Shown: positions 33,587-47,500 of the stretch, piece after piece | Position numbering within the stretch: the stretch's first letter is position 1 | Layout: each line of letters starts with the position of its first letter | Assembly (NCBI GenBank): GCA_011033025.1 | Contig: WFMF01000036.1 | Span: forward strand, 434,001 to 498,000 | Direction of reading: 5' to 3' | Origin: Beroe forskalii | Lineage: Eukaryota; Ctenophora; Nuda; Beroida; Beroidae | DNA length: 64,000 bases | Notes under the pieces: model-generated | What the model saw: only the letters and a program-made list of their open reading frames with translations | Told to the model about the DNA's origin: nothing | Databases searched by the model: none | Program-made: the position numbers and the translations under genes

Positions 33587-33765
33587 GTTTCTAGAAGCCA
33601 TGTGGCCAGAAAACATGCAGATCAAAATGATGAAAATTGATATAGGTATGATACTATGATCTATCATAGTATCATACCTATATAAATTTTCAGCATTTTG
33701 GTCTACATGTCTCCTGGCCACATAGCTTTTAGAAACTTATCCACATAGCTTCTAGAAACTCATCC
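33587..33765. repeat. Long perfect-looking hairpin downstream of the pyrophosphatase
   Basis: 33587-33658 pairs with 33664-33736 around a loop of about five bases (gatatag... core gatactatgat/atcatagtatc). A second copy of the outer stem follows at 33741-33765. Stem length is about 70 bp with few mismatches. It may be a tiny MITE, or a precursor hairpin if it lies in the 3' UTR. Confidence 0.75.
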
Positions 33766-34121
33766 ACACCCTTATGAAAATTGAGCGAGTAACAGTATAG
33801 CTATAGCTATATTATTACACACCCAATTTTTATACAGGTGTGGATGAGAGTTGCATCTTTCATACTTTTTTGAACACACCTTTCCTGAACCTATAGTTTT
33901 GGAATCCCAAAACTTGTCTCCTTATGGCTTAGTGTTAATAGGCTAACAAAGAGGTTCTAGCAGTTTTTTTTTCTATGAAAGTCCTTGCCCACAGCATAGG
34001 TGTTCCATGACACATTGGCAACTTTGAATTGGAACATATCCTGGTTTCTATTATATAGTACTACTTTTGTGCAAAGTATTGCTTTAAATTATTTTAATTC
34101 AGACTATAACTGGTTGTAGTA

Positions 34122-34315
34122 CAATACACTAATTAAGTTAGCACCTCATAAGTGATACTGTTGCACCACTTTGCACTCAGCCAACTCCTCATGCCAATTA
34201 GTGTACTTATCAACACTTGGCTCTGCCTCAAGTGATTATCACAATAATTGGCACTTGGCTTCCCTTATGCAATTACAGCAACAGTACCAATAAGCACCAT
34301 TAGATTAGTGTATTG
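34122..34315. mobile_element. Short MITE-like inverted repeat (194 bp)
   Basis: The ends CAATACACTAAT and ATTAGTGTATTG pair, and complementarity extends patchily inward (actgttg near both ends). No ORF; family unknown. Confidence 0.55.
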
Positions 34316-34319
34316 AGTG

Positions 34320-35532
34320 TCCAGTGCACTACATAGAGTGTCTTAATTTATTAGTTTACTTTAATTTATTTATGAATTAGACATGTATTTATCAATGTAT
34401 ATTATATGACCTTCACATAATTAAGTTATGACAAAATAATGTTTAATAACACAGAGACATGATTTGGTCAAATCACTGGAACATTGTACTGTGTTTTGTA
34501 CATTGAAATAGATGTGCTTTCCTTTATCAATGACATAATTAAATGTAAGAAGTTTTTCTGTTTTGATATTTTTATATGTTAGTGTCAATGATGTGAAATG
34601 AAAGAAAAAGTTTTTGCTGTAATTTACTTTGTTCTATTTGTTTTAATCTGTCTGGACTTCATTATTGCATCAAATCGAAAACTTATTCTATATTCTGATG
34701 CGATTATTTGATTGTCTTCTACTAATTTGGAAACATGATTTATAGGATATGAGTTGGCCAAGGTGGCCTTGAAAGTGGACATGGTGATTTTGATTCCAGA
34801 GACCCAGAATTGTCCTTGAGGCCTTTGAGCAAAAGGGTGTTGTTGTTTACTGTATTATAGATCCACATTCCACAGGAAAACTGCCAAGGAAATCTCTGAG
34901 ACCTATCTCGAATGTTTCCAATCTTTGGCAGTTAATTCCTGAGGCAAGCAACTCCCAAGAAGTAGTAGTAGTAGTGCGAGGATACTGATGCTTGAATTCT
35001 GGTATTTGAACTAAGTACAATTGCTAACTGACCTAAAGCTAAGTGGGTGATTGTTATGAACATCATGTCAATGTCGTTTGGTGCTAGTCCATGTATGGAT
35101 TATGGTGATATGGTCTCTACAATGTTTGAGTGACAAGAATTTCAGCTTTTTATTATAAGGTGGTCCCAGTAGTCTAAGCCTTTACAGTTGCTGATGCACC
35201 TGGTAGAATTGCACTAAATGTCTTCTATTGCTTGAATGTTTCATGTCTTCAAATTTGCTGTATTCTACATGGGGCAACAATATTCCAACTCACTCCTCAC
35301 ACCACTGAGAACCCATGCTTCAATTCTCCTAGAAGAGACCAGCATTTGGTTGATGTGAGGCGACTAAGAACAGTCATTGATTTGCATGCACAAATTAAGA
35401 TCAAGATGAAAAGTTTTGTAATAATATCATGCTTTTGATCAAAAAATATTTATAGGATAAATGCAGTTTGTCATTGGGTGAAATAATTTCTGAAAGCTTT
35501 TGAACTTGGCAAACGACAAGCACTGACAAATA
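34320..35532. other. Intergenic stretch before otubain
   Basis: No supportable gene. Near 34750-34830 a frame-broken reading (ELAKVAL ... SGHGDFDSRDPEL) faintly recalls a nucleotide-binding Rossmann protein, but it is too short to call. Confidence 0.4.
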
Positions 35533-38500
35533 ATGGCAGCAGATCTTGAAGGTAATTGCTTATTTGGTTTATTTGTAACTATGAAGTTATCTTCACAAAG
35601 TTTAACCTGGACTTGAGTATTTTGGGCTTATAAATGTTTATAATTTCAGTGCTATTTTTCATGTTGCTATTTATAATCAAGATATCACTATAATGTTCAT
35701 TTCACAGATTCTGTTTCAAGAGATGAGTCCATTGTAGCTCAGATGGATCAGATTTCTAAAGAAGTAGCTCATAACACTCCTTTGGTGGGTGTTCCGGAAC
35801 CCTTGTGCAACCTTAAAAATGAGTACTTGCAAGATGATAAATTCCTTGCTAAAATTGAGGTATGCCTTACAAGTAAAACATTACATTTTGATCCACTCCG
35901 ATTATTTCTTTGTAATCACTTGATATATTTGTATCATAAGGTTCCCTAGCTTTTCGTATGAAAATTATGCATGTTTAATGTTTAAACTTTACGTTACACT
36001 ACTTAACACAATAAAATTTGAGCTTATGATGCAACCTATGGCAATTTAAGTCCGAGGGACCTAGTATCATATTGTTTGAGCGTGGAGACTGGTCATTTAT
36101 ATTTTTGAATTCTGTTGTTTTATTATTCAGTTTATGTTTAATGTTTATGCAGACTTAAACTTGGCTCCGCCTCGTTCAACATGAACTGATATGCATCTCG
36201 ATGCTGTCCTAGATAGTTATTTATGGTATTGCTGTTTCAAAATACAGATAATCAGTGATCAGAGCAACATTTATTTTTCAGCACTTGGTGAAAAAATACT
36301 CCCAAATAAGGAGAGTCAGAGGAGATGGGAATTGTTTCTACAGAGCTTTCACATATATGCTTTTTGATTCCTGTCACCAGTACCAAGAATTGAGAGAAAG
36401 GTATTTTTACTATTTTCATTTATTGTAAGTATGTAGTTTTTATATTTCAAAGTATTTTGTCACTTTTTAGTTCTGAGAGAAACTATACGTTTTCTAAATT
36501 GAAGGGTTTAAACTCGGCGCAATAAGTATTGGCTGACAACATGATATCATCAAAAACTTTAAACCCAACTGGAGTAGTAGCAACGGAAGCATCCAACTTG
36601 AAACTTTCAGTACACGGAATGTGGAGGCGGCACACCATGTACTGAAAGTTTCAAGTTCATCCAGGTGGTTTCGGCACTGCCCCAGGGAAGTTATGAAAAT
36701 TCAATTGTGTGAAGTAGTCGGCCAGTACTTATTGCTCCAAGTTTAGCAGTTTGAGTAAAAAGTACAAACTGTGATATTACACGCAAGTGGTCAAATGCCT
36801 GTGTTTGATATTACATGCAGACTTAATGCTGAGGTTTTGACCTTAAATTAAAAGTCTAAACAAGGATCCTTTCTAACACGAAATATCTGTGATTATAATA
36901 TGGATATTGGATGTATAGGTGGCTGGCTCCACTGTGTATAATAAATGACTTTCGAAAGCTTCTGATTAGAACCGTGTTCTCTTGGGTTGTGCAAGGAGCA
37001 TAATAAGTTAGTAGTATGCTTTCCTAGTTCATAATAAATCATGGTGAACAGCTCAACATTTCATATAGGATTTTAAAATGCACCAGCCGAAACATGTAAA
37101 CATAGCCTGGAATAGGTACATCAAAATTTAAGGATGGGGTTGTCTTAATAATAATTATAAAATATCATTCCTCATATATATTGTTGCCATTAATATTATT
37201 GTGAAAATTTTAAACAACCTGATAGCACATCAAGGACCATGATAAAAAGGGTTTGTTGGGTATGCGTTAGCGAGCTCGTTACCCATAGGTGGGGCTGATG
37301 GGGCTGTCGGGAAGACTGAGCTATATGCTGGTGGGGCAATGAGTGGCTCGGGTTGCAGTAATCCCTGTTCTGCCAAGCCTGGAGGCGGCATTGCAGTAGT
37401 TGGTAAAGCATAGGGTGGCATTGCAGTAGGTGCCATTGCAGTAGGTGGCATCGCAGTTGATGGCATCGCAGTTGATGGTATAGCATAGGGTGGCATTGCA
37501 GAGGGTGATAATCCTTTATTACAGTCAGACCCACTGATCAAATTCTTGGTGTTTCTGTTCAGCTTGTTAGTATGGTTGGTGTTTGCAGTATGATCTGTTG
37601 CCCCATAGTATCCCTGATTTGAAGAGGACGGCAGTGGTCCTGTAACCACATTCACATTTCCGATAACGACCCCTGGCGGTACTGGGGGTTGAGACTGGAG
37701 AGGCTGTGTTGCTTGGGTCACACTGGGAGCACGTTGCTGTATCGTCACCCCGTTCAGTTCATCTCCTCTCTTCTTTGACAAACACTTCCTCCTACAACAG
37801 CACATGTAACAGATAGAAATAGTGGTGATTAAGATGGCAGGACCAGCTATGACCATGACCATCATGGTGAAGTTCTCTCCGCAGTAAGCGTTGCCAGTCG
37901 TCTTGTAAGATCCGCACTCGTACGGCCACGAGCAGTCTACCCCTGAGCCAGAGGTCCCGGCCACACACCGAGGCCTGCCCGACTTGTCGTACCGACACCT
38001 TGAGTACCGATTATCGCAACTAATGTAGTCCCCCAGATGCTCCCACCGCCCCTCACACTTCTGATCGTAACAATCATAAGTATAACCACTGACTGAGACT
38101 GCTAGTAGGAGAGCCACTATTAGGGAGGGAGTCAGCAGGATTTGAGGAGTTATCTGCATCCTTCCTGTAACCAAAATATATAGTTTCTTGTTTACAAATG
38201 CAGGAAACACAACTTAACTTGCCATTAAAAACGTTTCACATAAATACAGATAAATAACAGAGACAGTATTGATCTTCCGTAGGTAACTTTGAAAGGATAT
38301 CTGACTTAAAGCCTGCGTTCAGACACTTGGTTTTACGAACTACGATGGCCAAGAGTTCAATTGAAATTCGCCATTAAGATGGCGATTGTTTTTTGTGGCT
38401 TGTACCTAAATGTTCTATATATAGTCATAGATGTTTTTGTTGATTAACGAAAGATCGCAATGATATTCGAAAGTTCCTGTATCAAGCAAAGACAAACCGT

Positions 38501-41500
38501 ACATCACACAAATCACGTTGTAAAAGTACATGTTCCCCCCTCGCTTTCGTCACATATAAAGTGTGTGCAGGAGGCCAGATAAGAACCCCTGTAGAAATAT
38601 GATGCCAGAAAATTTGAGTTCTAGAATATTAGCATACTGCACTGTGCACAGTACAGATTTTCAGTTCACATCCAACTTCACATGATCTTATTATATTATG
38701 TGGAAAGTTACGTTACTAAAGCGAAACCACAGTTTCGGTAATTTCCGTCTGGAAAATTCAAATTGTAGTATGAGTCGCTCTTAAGAGTCCGATTCGTTCG
38801 TTAGGGATTCCAGTACTGCGCTTTTAGAGAGAGGTTGAGGGAGTTGGATGTATTTTTACAAATGAATACCATATAAGGAGTAAGTGGAAGGCTCATGTTT
38901 GGTGCAATAATAAGAGTATATATAGGTATATATGCGATATGTATTTATATGGCTGATGCGTTCACTCATGTACACTATACTTTTGAAGGGATCATATGCT
39001 ATTCGTGTGCCTTTCCCATGACCGATCCCTTTTCCCACGTAAAAAAGGCGATTCAACATCAGTATTTCACATTTTTCGCCTCGATAATAAAGTTATTTTG
39101 AGCCGCCTATTGTTAGGGTTTGGCTTGTTGTAAAACGCTATATTTTTATATGAGCGTTGAGTTTAGTCTACAGTTTATAATGGTGACTTTACTGGTTTAT
39201 AATGGTGCGTTTACTAAAATATTTTGCTGCAGCGACGTGTCTCATATTGATAGGTTAAGAGATAAGGAGTTAGAGCTTTTGCTATTGCATGGATATCAGA
39301 TTGTTGAGCCGCTTTCTTTTGATGGTACGCCGAATAAATTCAAGAGCAACAATTTGATGATTTTGCTGCGATTTAGTTCACTCACCACTTTAAATTCCTA
39401 TACTTCTATTAAGAATCACTTGTTGGAAAATTAAAGTTGCAGTAAACTCCGTGATTATTGGTAACACGTCATCACTTGGTCACTTGATGCAAGAATTCCG
39501 ACCACCAATTACTCAATACTCAACATGTGCCATATTATAATATGTAGGGGCTGTAAAATAGTGTGTATTGTGTAAAAATACAATAGATTGCCTCTCACCG
39601 CTCTATCGTTATTACAAATCCAATGTGTATTTGGATAATGGTACCCCAGTCAACGATTTTATACACGCTTTTATGCTTTTAAGTACATCGTTTTATATTA
39701 TACATAGCTCTCATTTTACGAAAACTGTACCTCTGATATACAAGAATGCTTATTGCTGGCTAGTGGCTACACTTGACTGTGATTTACTTTGTTTTTTTGT
39801 CCAGCAGTTTGAAGTAGGGCTTCTTTGCCCTGCGGAAGCTCTGCCAAAATTTTAAATTTCACCACTCAAAAAACATAGAATTTATTTGAATTAAATATAT
39901 AATTCATACATGTGTTTATGTAAATGGATATTAGAATTATCTCACAAAACAAATAAACGTAGAAGCACACCTTTACAAGGTAATAATAACAAAAAAGACG
40001 ATGATACCCCAATTGATTCAAGACAATAATGGAAGGAGAGCAGGAGGGTCCTGACATTTAGATAATCTACCACTTAAAATGAAATCCGTACCACTTCTTA
40101 AATTATCTACCGAAGGCAACCCAGCTCATGCCTTCAAAACTTCAACTATATGACTTTTTGACCGACCCATGGCAATGTGGACAGGGAGAGTAAATCTATT
40201 TTTCTGTGCTTTGGACAGAAATATAGTTGACTCAAACTGTAGTGTGCAGCAGTAAAGGCGGCTTGTCTGGCCTAACACCCGGACCCCCATTGCTCAGTGA
40301 AGTTCACCAAGCCAATGTCACTGAAATGCTGTTCCCAATAAAGCCAGAGCACCCAGTGGGTACCAGTGGCAACTTGCCGTCGCTATAAGTGGTGTCCCGT
40401 GGCCCTGAAAGTGCTGGCAGTGCCCTTAAGGGTACTGTCCCCCTTACTTCCGAGTTTGGGGAACCTACAATACAATACAATACAATACAATACATGTGCC
40501 ATATTATAATATGTAGGGGCTGTAAAATAGTGTGTATTGTGTAAAGAATACAATAGATTGCCTCTCACCGCTCTATCGTTATTACAAATCCAATGTGTAT
40601 TTGGATAATGGTACCCCAGGGGCGGGGCCAAGTCCAATTTTGTCCAATTATGTCCAAGGTTAACCTGATTTTTAGGAATTGGACAAAAAATCGTTGGACA
40701 AAATTGGACAAAATTAGACAAAATTGGACATATTCACTTTGAAAAATTCCGGAAACTAAATTTCACTCACTTTCGGTGTTTTGAATTTCACAAAGTCCAC
40801 AAATGAAATTTTACTCTAGTTCAATATCACAATGAAGGCTGGACTGGACTCTTGTCAGATTTTAGGGACAGAACGGAAACGTATTTGAGCACACTGGAGG
40901 AACGCCAACTGGCAAAAACTAGAATAATGGAAAGATGGAATTATGGAAATGGAAATGATTGCTGATGCTGGATTACATTAAATTGCAACATGGTGAGTGA
41001 TGTATCAAAGTAGCAAGGACACCGGAGTATCACCGACACCGCTCTGATGTATCGCTGACACCAGTCCGAAGTATCACTGACACCGGTCTGATGTATCGCT
41101 GACACCAGTCCGGAGTATCACTGACACCGGTCTGATGTATCGCTGACACCAGTCCGGAGTATCACTGACACCAGTCTGATGTATCGCTGACACCAGTCCG
41201 GAGTATCACTGACACCGGTCTGATGTATCGCTGACACCAGTCCGGAGTATCACTGACACCGGTCTGATGTATCGCTGACACCAGTCTGATGTATCGCTGA
41301 CACCAGTCCGGAGTATCACTGACACCGGTCAGATGTATCGCTGACACCAGTCCGGAGTATCACTGACACCGGTCTGATGTATCGCTGACACCAGTCCGGA
41401 GTATCACTGACACGGTCTGATGTATCGCTGACACCAGCCCGGAGTATCACTGACACCGGTCTGATGTATCACTGACACCAGTCCGGAGTATCACTGACAC

Positions 41501-44500
41501 CGGTCTGATGTATCGCTGACACCAGTTCGGAGTATCACTGACACCGATCTTATGTATCGCTGACACCAGTCCGGAGTATCACTGACACCGTTCTGATGTA
41601 TCGCTGACACCAGTCCGGAGTATCACTGACACCGGTCTGATGTATCACTGACACCGGTCTGTTGTATCGCTGACACCAGTCCGGAGTATCACTGACACCG
41701 GTCTGATGTATCGCTGACACCAGTCCGGAGTATCACTGACACCGGTCTGATGTATCACTGACACCAGTCCGGAGTATCACTGACACCGGTCTGATGTATC
41801 GCTGACACCAGTTCGGAGTATCACTGACACCGGTCTTATGTATCGCTGACACCAGTCCGGAGTATCACTGACACCGGTCTGATGTATCGCTGACACCAGC
41901 CCGGAGTATCACTGACACCGGTCTGATGTATCGCTGACACCAGTCCGGAGTATCACTGACACCGGTCTGATGTATCGCTGACACCAGTCCGGAGTATCAC
42001 TGACACCGGTCAGATGTATCGCTGACACCAGTCCGGAGTATCACTGACACCGGTCTGATGTATCGCTGACACCAGTCCGGAGTATCACTGACACCGGTCT
42101 GATGTATCGCTGACACCAGCCCGGAGTATCACTGACACCGGTCTGATGTATCACTGACACCAGTCCGGAGTATCACTGACACCGGTCTGATGTATCGCTG
42201 ACACCAGTCCGGAGTATCACTGACACCGGTCTGATGTATCGCTGACACCAGTCCGGAGTATCACTGACACCGGTCTGATGTATCGCTGACACCAGTCCGG
42301 AGTATCACTGACACCGGTATGATGTATCGCTGACACCAGCCCGGAGTATCACTGACACCGGTCTGATGTATCACTGACACCAGTCCGGAGTATCACTAAC
42401 ACCGGTCTGATGTATCGCTGACACCAGTTCGGAGTATCACTGACACCGGTCTTATGTATCGCTGACACCAGTGTATCGCTGACACCAGTCCGGTACTGAC
42501 ACCGGTCTGATGTATCGCTGACACCAGTCCGGAGTATCACTGACACCGGTATGATGTATCGCTGATACCAGTCCGGAGTATCACTGACACCGGTCTGATG
42601 TATCGCTGACATCAGCCCGGAGTATCACTGACATCGGGCTGATGAATCGCTGACACCAGTCCGGAGTATCACTGACACCGGTCTGATGTATCGCTGACAC
42701 CAGTCCGGAATATCACTGACACCGGTCTGATGTATCGCTGACACCAGTCCGGAGTATCACTAACACGGTCTGATGTATCGCTGACACCAGCCCGGAGTAT
42801 CACTGACACCGGTCTGATGTATCACTGACACCAGTCCGGAGTATCACTGACACCGGTCTGATGTATCGCTGACACCAGTTCGGAGTATCACTGACACCGG
42901 TCTGATGTATCGCTGACACCAGTCCGGAGTATCACTGACACCGGTCTGATGTATCACTGACACCAGTCCGGAGTATCACTGACACCGGTCTGATGTATCG
43001 CTGACACCAGTTCGGAGTATCACTGACACCGGTCTGATGTATCGCTGACACCAATCCGGAGTATCACTGACACCGGTCTGATGTATCGCTGACACCAGTC
43101 GGGAGTATCACTGACACCGGTCTGATGTATCGCTGACACCAGTCCGGAGTATCAATGACACCGGTCTGATGTTTCGCTGACACCAGTCCGGAAAATCACT
43201 GACACCAGTCTGCGTATCACTGACACCAGTCTGTTTTATCACTAGCAGCAGTCTAACGCATCATTGACACCAGTCTGACATACCACTGATTCCAGTCAGA
43301 CGTAACATCGACACTTGTCTAAGTTAGACGTATCACTGAAACCAGTCTGAAGTAAGACGTGTCAATGCTTTAATGATACCAGTCTGAAGTTAGACGTATC
43401 ACCGACACCAATTTGACGTATCACTGACCCCAGTCTGTTGTATCACTGACACCAATTTGACGTGCCACCGACACCAGTCTGACTTATAACTAACACCAGT
43501 CTGACGTATCGCTGTCTACAGTATGACATATTGCTGACACCAGTCTGACGTTAGACATATCACTGACATAGGAAACTGCTGGTAACTGGTTAACCAAACC
43601 GTAACCGAAATACTGGTTGACTGGATTTTTTGCCAACTGTAACCGAAACCGTAACCGAATGTTTTTAATTGACTGATTAGGACAAACGGAAGGTTAACCG
43701 AACCGTAACCGAAAAATGGTTTAACTGGCCCTTTTTGTCCAACCCTAACCGTCTAACCGTCACCGGATTTATTGAAAAAAGGTAACCGGTCATTTGCTAT
43801 CAATGACACAATTCTGAAGTTAGACGTATCAGTGTCCAGTGATACCAATTACCAGTTTGAACTTGACGTATCACTGAAGCCAGGTTGAAATTTCACTGAT
43901 GTGTCGTTGTCGGTGATTCATATGATTCTGTCGTTGAGGCTATAAACAAGAACTGGTCGATTCAAGCCGAATCAAGCCGAAACGAGCGGAACAAACCACC
44001 CCGAACCAACCCAAAAACTTCCCCAAATGTAGCCGAAATAATCCGAAACGAGCCAAAACAAGCGAATCAACCCGAGATACCATGCAAATCGGGTTGATTT
44101 GCATGTTATGGTTTGTTTCGGCCACGGGGAGGTTTTTGGATTGGTTCGGGGTGGTTTCTGATTGTTACGGCTTGATTTGGATGGTTCCTACATGTAGTAA
44201 TTCGACGATTATTCTCTGTAGAGGCCCTAGAGAGGTCATGGTCCTCTGTGATGGAAAGATTAAGAAAGAGTATTGGTTCAGAATGCCGTGCTAATCACTT
44301 ATAATAAAGCCCATCCAACGGAAGAACGCAGTAATGAGCTCTGTACTAACAGACAGTAACCAAGCAATCACGGAATCAAGCATTATTTTGTTTCCACTTT
44401 CATTTTTAGTTTTTACTTCCATTTCCACTTTTTGCCTGTCGATGTTCTTCCACTATACAAGCATATAGGCTATATCATGAGGAGTTAATTTCCGAAGGAG

Positions 44501-47500
44501 AATAGGCTACAGTAAGATACCATGGCTATAGTCATATATGATATTGACACTCAATAGAGGGATTGTTGGATTGCATATTTAACTATATGATATTGACACT
44601 CAATAGAGGCATTGTTATTTGTTGGATTGCATATTTAACTATGGAATTATAATTGATGAACTCATCCAAAGCTATACAGCTTAACAGTTGGAAGCAAAAA
44701 AATGTCCAATTTTGTCCAATTTTGTCCAAAGTTAACCTCATTTTTGAGAATTGGACAAAAAACCATTGGACAAAATTGGACATAATTGGACAAAATTGGA
44801 CTTGGCCCCGCCCCTACCCCAGTCAACGATTTTATACACGCTTTTATGCTTTTAAGTACATCGTTTTATATTATACATAGCTCTCATTTTACGAAAACTG
44901 TACCTCTGATATACAAGAATGCTTATTGCTGGCTAGTGGCTACACTTGACTGTGATTTACTTTGTTTTTTGGGGTCGTTCATAACAAAGTATGATTTACT
45001 CCTCATAAATCCGGCAGGATTTTCAAGAAACTGGAAACAACCCTTCCGTGGCTCATCAAGCATGGGATGCCGACCTTTACGACAGAAGACTTCCACGAAA
45101 CCGTGAGTTTGATTGCTAACCAGTAATTGAACTGTTAGAATTAAGTTTCACTTAATACAATCTCTTATCTCGTATTATCCGTTGACACGACTTATGTAAA
45201 AGGAATAATGATGAAGTCAGGCAAGGGTGAGTATGTTTTACAGCACATTATATGCTCATAAAGTGGAATATCGCCTATATAGTCCGCGCAGAAGTCAAGC
45301 GTGCAGAAAAACAGCTAGAAATTTCAGCCATATAGACTATTTCTATACTGACTGTTGAACAGAATTATTCTGCCATCATAGCATTGAAATAGGGCAATCA
45401 GAGCAGTCTAGAAGCTTCCTAGGTATAGTTCTTGGTATTATTCCTTTTTATAATCAGCACCATAAGGCGGCACCTGTTCCGAGACTGTTAATTAGGTATC
45501 GTTTGTGTTGGTAATATTGAAGAAAATATAGACTGCTCAACGCCATCAATAAGCTACATTTAACTATGATAATGACGTAACCTAAACTGCCAACCAATGA
45601 AGCTCCAATATGAATTTCGCTCTTATTTGATTGGTTGCCCACATCTGTGTGACACGGTACTACTTGAGAGTTCGTTACTGACATGAAAGTCGTCAGGTGT
45701 TAGGAGTTGCTACGTTTTATCAAGCTAGATCTTACTGGAAAATTATTCAAGTTTTATAATAGTTTGAATCTCTTAGCTGCTATTCAACGATAACAGTTTG
45801 TACTAATTTTGCGGTTATTACGTCCTTTTTCCGTTAATTTTACAATTTTTCGATCAAGTAGATCAATATTTGTTTTGAATTCTGCTTTGTCGTTCGTGCA
45901 ATTTATATCCAAAGCATTTCTGATTATCGAAAATTGCCATTGGTTTCTAATGAAGATTGAGTTAATCAATCGACATCCTCAGAGAGAAAAAGACAATTTC
46001 ATTTATATGATCACACATTTCGCCAAGTAAAACTAAAAACTTGTAAGGAAGTAAGAAATAATACGCGAATTGGTATATCGAATTCCATTTGAAAGGTACT
46101 CACGCAAACAGTAGTAAAATCTCATAGATTACTCAATAATCATTTGTAATCTCCAGGATTACAAATCACAGTATCCGCAGGTTTTTCTACATTTCTTATG
46201 AAGATTTATTCTGAGAAGCAATCCCCCTGTCGAATCCTCCTCCTTGTAACATTTATTTCTGAGTTTATTGCACACCTCAAGTCCCCTTTTATCTTCGCAT
46301 GTTGTTTTCATATCCTTTTTTATGTTGAACATGAGTCTCCTATACTCAACTTTTTTGTTTTGCTTTGTGTCGCACCTGCGACAAGTTTTTCTACAATATG
46401 TTCTTACCGCGGATTTGCCTTTATTTATCCTTTCGTTCTCGGTTTCTTTTCCTTTACAGAAACGTTTCACCTCGTGACAAAATTCGTCTTCCCACAGATT
46501 TTCGCAGGGTAACTTTCTACTTTCCTTTTTTCCTGCTTTCTCAGCTTTTTCTTTCTTTTTTCGTGGTCTTTTTGCTCTTACTTCACTTCCAGAAAATATC
46601 ATATCCGATTCATCTATGTTGAAGCCATCCCATTCATAGTCTTCAAAATCTTCATCGTCATCAAAGGCTTCATCGTCTTCAAAATCTTCATCGTCTTCAA
46701 AGTACTCATCGTCTTCAAAATCTTCATCCTCTTCAAAATCTTCATCCTCTTCAAAATATTCATCGTCCTCAAAGTCGTCTTCGTCAAGTAGGAAGTCATC
46801 ACCGTCATCCTTTTCCAGTGCCATTTCAGCTAACCATGTCAGTGAATTTCGATCTTCAAAAGCTTGTTCTTCTGCAACCAGTACGGGATCATCCATCCAG
46901 TTCTTCGACTGTGCTAAGATGAGCAGATGAAAAACAAAGAATATACTTTTGAACGCCATCCTTACTGAGAAACACAACGCGGAAATGAAATAGGCCATCA
47001 GCAACTGCAATTTCAAATTTCAAAATTGCTCCTTTATAAAAAATTTTATCTCAAATTTATTTTAATAAAATTGTGGTACTTGATCGGTTAGGTTATCGTT
47101 TAACGAAAAATACGATAACATAATTTTAATGATCCGTAACTTAAGCAATAAATAGTAATATTTAGGTTCCATTCAGTAACACTATCTTATTATCTTGAGG
47201 TATTACCAACTGCTCAGTCTAGTCATTGACAAGCTTCATATCATTTCCCCCTCCCAATTGCCTGAGGAGGGTTACCAGATATCGTGGTTCGGGATGGATG
47301 CGTCTATATGAGGTCCGGTTTAACAAGACAATCAGTGTAAAACATGACAAGTGCCCGGGGGGAGGGGGTTACTTTTCCAAGAGGATACATTTTCACAAAT
47401 GGAGGATGATTTGACTTATCCCTAGCTACGCTAGCTACCACCCTCCCAAAAATTTGCGTTTAACGATTTTATCATTTGAATGCGCGGCGCAGTGTCTCAA

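Larger units (their letters stand above)
40620..44814. mobile_element. hAT-like non-autonomous transposon with a satellite core (4.2 kb)
   Basis: The first and last 37 or so bases are inverted repeats: GGGCGGGGCCAAGTCC, then AATTTTGTCCAATTATGTCC. Subterminal TGTCCAAT/ATTGGACA motifs repeat inside both ends. The 8-bp target duplication TACCCCAG is at 40612-40619 and 44815-44822, and the unoccupied target is seen at 39642-39649. Eight-base duplication and CAGGGG/TAGGGG-type ends fit hAT. There is no transposase. The interior is the 44-bp satellite, an aaccgtaaccg run, a foldback and a short tandem duplication. It ends about 200 bases before otubain exon 4. Confidence 0.88.

Noticed and set aside
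34740-34870. Short-chain dehydrogenase or other Rossmann pseudogene
   Set aside because: Only about 20 residues in two frames resemble the fold, too little to support a call.
38895-39434. Two small ORFs in otubain intron 3
   Set aside because: No domain, one with a non-ATG start, and no splice link that extends them into a known protein.
41162-42612. Minus-strand ORFs of repeated DTPDWCQRYI-type peptides
   Set aside because: Pure translation of the 44-bp satellite; length is set by the repeat, with no start context or signal.
41020-43570. Possible CRISPR-like array
   Set aside because: There are no unique spacers; both half-units are repeats of each other, and the setting is an animal intron.
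43575-43800. Interstitial telomere sequence
   Set aside because: aaccgtaaccga is irregular and partly inverted; it is not an ordered TTAGGG-type array.
46159-47016. ShK protein as a venom toxin
   Set aside because: ShK domains are common in non-toxic secreted proteins, and the acidic half and the absence of a short mature peptide do not support a toxin role.
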